Of a stretch of DNA of 64,000 bases, positions 62,653-64,000 are shown piece by piece. The stretch spans positions 97,814 to 161,813 of the forward strand of contig NZ_MLCE01000002.1 of assembly GCF_002300165.1 (NCBI RefSeq), read 5' to 3'. The translations under genes and the position numbers were made by a program. Each line of letters opens with the position of its first letter. Position 1 is the first letter of the stretch. The DNA comes from Streptomyces sp. Tue6028. GTDB taxonomy: Bacteria > Actinomycetota > Actinomycetes > Streptomycetales > Streptomycetaceae. Below the pieces are notes generated by a model that did not search any database, was not told the DNA's origin, and saw only the letters and a program-made list of their open reading frames with translations.

Positions 62653-63672
62653 ATGATGCACGCGTGGGAGGTGGCCCGGCCCGGGCCCATCGAACAGGGG
62701 CCGCTGCGCTTCGTCGAGAAGCCGGTTCCGTCACCGGGGCCCGACGAGATCCTGGTGCACGTCCGCGCCTGCGGCGTGTGCCGCACGGACCTGCACGTCA
62801 GCGAGGGCGACCTGCCCGTACGCAGGCCGGGGGTGACTCCGGGGCACGAGGTGGTCGGCGTGGTCGCGGGCACGGGCGACGCGGTCGACGGCTTCGCCCT
62901 CGGCGACCGGGTCGGCGTCGCGTGGCTGCGCCGTACCGACGGGACCTGTGCCTACTGCGCGCGGGGCTCGGAGAACCTCTGCCCGGCATCCGTGTACACC
63001 GGCTGGGACGCCGACGGCGGTTACGCCGAGTACACGACCGTCCCGGCGGCCTTCGCCTACCGGCTGCCCGCGGACCTGGACGACGTCGCCGCGGCGCCGC
63101 TGCTGTGCGCCGGCATCATCGGCTACCGCGCGCTGCTGCGGGCCGGCCTGACACCCGGCGGGCGGCTCGGGCTGTACGGCTTCGGGGGCAGCGCCCACCT
63201 GTGCGCGCAGCTGGCCCTCGCACAGGGCGCCACCGTGCACGTCCTGACCCGCGACGCGGCCTCGCGACGGCTGGCGCTCGAACTGGGGGCAGCGTCCGCC
63301 CGGGGGGCGTACGACGAGCCGCCCGAGCCGCTCGACAGCGCGATCCTGTTCGCGCCGGTCGGCGACCTGGTCCCGGTCGCCCTGCGTGCACTCGACCGGG
63401 GCGGGATCCTGGCGGTCGCGGGGATCCATCTGAGCGACGTCCCCGTGCTGAACTACCAGCGCGAGCTGTTCTACGAGAAGGAGCTCCGCAGCGTCACCTC
63501 GAACACGCGACGGGACGGGCGTGACTTCCTGGCGCTCGCGGCCCGGCACGGTGTCCGCGCCACGACGCACCCCTACCCTCTGTCGCGGGCGCAGGACGCC
63601 CTGCGGGACCTGAAGGCGGGCCGGTTCGACGGAGCGGCGGTACTGGTGAACGATCTTCCGCCGTCGGCCTGA
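62653..63672 (+). CDS. Zinc-dependent alcohol dehydrogenase, MDR family
   Basis: NAD(P)-dependent medium-chain dehydrogenase of 339 aa. The catalytic zinc site has Cys in [11 protein letters not shown] and the PGHEVVGVV His-Glu pair; cofactor binding is in [20 protein letters not shown]. The structural-zinc lobe reads [15 protein letters not shown]: the first of the four usual Cys is replaced by Asp. The body ([38 protein letters not shown]) is typical of the AdhP/CAD2-like group. ATG 62653 is chosen among GTG 62650, ATG 62653 and ATG 62656, after GAGG. Confidence 0.92.
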   Translation: MMHAWEVARPGPIEQGPLRFVEKPVPSPGPDEILVHVRACGVCRTDLHVSEGDLPVRRPGVTPGHEVVGVVAGTGDAVDGFALGDRVGVAWLRRTDGTCAYCARGSENLCPASVYTGWDADGGYAEYTTVPAAFAYRLPADLDDVAAAPLLCAGIIGYRALLRAGLTPGGRLGLYGFGGSAHLCAQLALAQGATVHVLTRDAASRRLALELGAASARGAYDEPPEPLDSAILFAPVGDLVPVALRALDRGGILAVAGIHLSDVPVLNYQRELFYEKELRSVTSNTRRDGRDFLALAARHGVRATTHPYPLSRAQDALRDLKAGRFDGAAVLVNDLPPSA

Positions 63673-63735
63673 GCATGCGGGTCCGCCGCGCCCGTGCGTG
63701 GATGGTGCCAGAGGGGCGGTGCGGAGGGAGGAGGC

Positions 63736-64000
63736 ATGACGGACCGGGGCGGTGACGCCACCGCGGGTACGGGGACGCCGGCCGACGCGCCGGACGCCCC
63801 CGCGAGTGCGGGGCCGCCGCCCGACGCGCCGGACACCTCCGGGCCGGCGGGGGCGCAGTCCGAGGCGCCGGACGACTCTGCGCGAGCGGGACCGCCGCCC
63901 GACGCACCGGGCACCACCGCGAGTGCGGGGCCGCCGCACGGCTCGCCGGACACCTCCAGGAGTGCCGCGGCGCAGTCCGAGCCGCCGGACGACTCTGCGA
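63736..64000 (+). CDS. N-terminal part of a repetitive Pro/Ala/Asp/Ser-rich protein (partial)
   Basis: An open frame of 88 codons runs off the window end from ATG 63736, which has a very strong GGAGGGAGGAGG upstream. It starts MTDRGGDATAGTG and then consists of imperfect peptide repeats built on AGPPPDAPDTS and AQSEAPDDSA; the segment SAGPPPDAPDTS...DDSA recurs as SAGPPHGSPDTS...DDSA. No Lys, no aromatic residue and no Cys are seen, so the region should be disordered and acidic. Many Streptomyces membrane or kinase-like proteins carry such linkers, but what follows is outside the window. Confidence 0.6.
   Translation, partial: MTDRGGDATAGTGTPADAPDAPASAGPPPDAPDTSGPAGAQSEAPDDSARAGPPPDAPGTTASAGPPHGSPDTSRSAAAQSEPPDDSA

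Overview
The window is 64 kb of very GC-rich actinobacterial DNA and is almost certainly part of a Streptomyces chromosome. The signs are a strong third-position GC bias, many GTG starts, ATGA/GTGA stop-start overlaps, a TreS-maltokinase-GlgB set, a MelC1/MelC2 tyrosinase pair, a DUF6479-like protein, a SpoIIE/GAF/PAS phosphatase, and many secreted glycoside hydrolases under LacI, ROK and GntR control. No rRNA, tRNA, insertion sequence, phage or CRISPR array was recognised. All functions are read from sequence motifs and family knowledge; no database search was run.

Layout. 1-3.75 kb: end of treS, then maltokinase and branching enzyme (GlgE alpha-glucan pathway). 3.8-16.9 kb: mixed housekeeping and accessory genes (secreted M1 peptidase, Gfo/Idh/MocA oxidoreductase, stand-alone ATP-dependent DNA ligase, DUF6479-like membrane protein, MFS exporter plus methyltransferase, divergent LysE-type exporter and LysG regulator, multi-sensor SpoIIE phosphatase, aldo/keto reductase, Nudix hydrolase). 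17-24.6 kb: a beta-1,3-glucan block with a CBM32-CBM32-GH16 enzyme, two LacI regulators, a universal stress protein and a GH55 enzyme. 24.6-36.9 kb: an alpha-galactoside/fucoside locus reading ROK regulator, ABC importer, GH27, GH95, SGNH esterase, with a divergent GH36. 37-43.2 kb: a lipoprotein, a translationally coupled GntR / unknown 460-aa protein / GMC oxidoreductase operon, and a divergent secreted GH64 beta-1,3-glucanase. 43.2-50.9 kb: sulfite-oxidase-type molybdoenzyme, TetR with divergent FMN reductase, AIM24 protein, secreted thermolysin-type protease, and a TPR protein coupled to a polyprenyl diphosphate synthase. 51-64 kb: APH-fold kinase, XRE regulator with divergent SDR, AlkB, MFS-TetR operon, FAD monooxygenase, tyrosinase operon, RNase HI with a C-terminal Cys/His motif, DUF5937/ArsR regulator, VOC protein, zinc alcohol dehydrogenase and the start of a repetitive Pro/Ala/Asp-rich protein.

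How the genes work together. The most coherent theme is breakdown of complex, possibly fungal, cell-wall glycans. GH16, GH55 and GH64 enzymes all point to beta-1,3-glucan. The same GAGCGCTC-centred palindrome lies upstream of the GH55 gene, the GH64 gene and both lacI genes, so a dispersed LacI regulon is likely. Between these genes lies a complete import-and-hydrolysis locus for alpha-galactosyl/fucosyl oligosaccharides. The window is also rich in well-formed operators: a perfect 13-11-13 inverted repeat between the XRE gene and the SDR gene, two tandem GGTGAAT-N4-ATTCACC sites before the MFS-TetR pair, duplicated GGAC-N4-GTCC sites between a TetR gene and an FMN reductase gene, and overlapping GTATAC palindromes upstream of the TPR-prenyl synthase pair. 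Several promoters have a -10 element 6-7 nt before the start codon and no Shine-Dalgarno, which predicts leaderless mRNAs.
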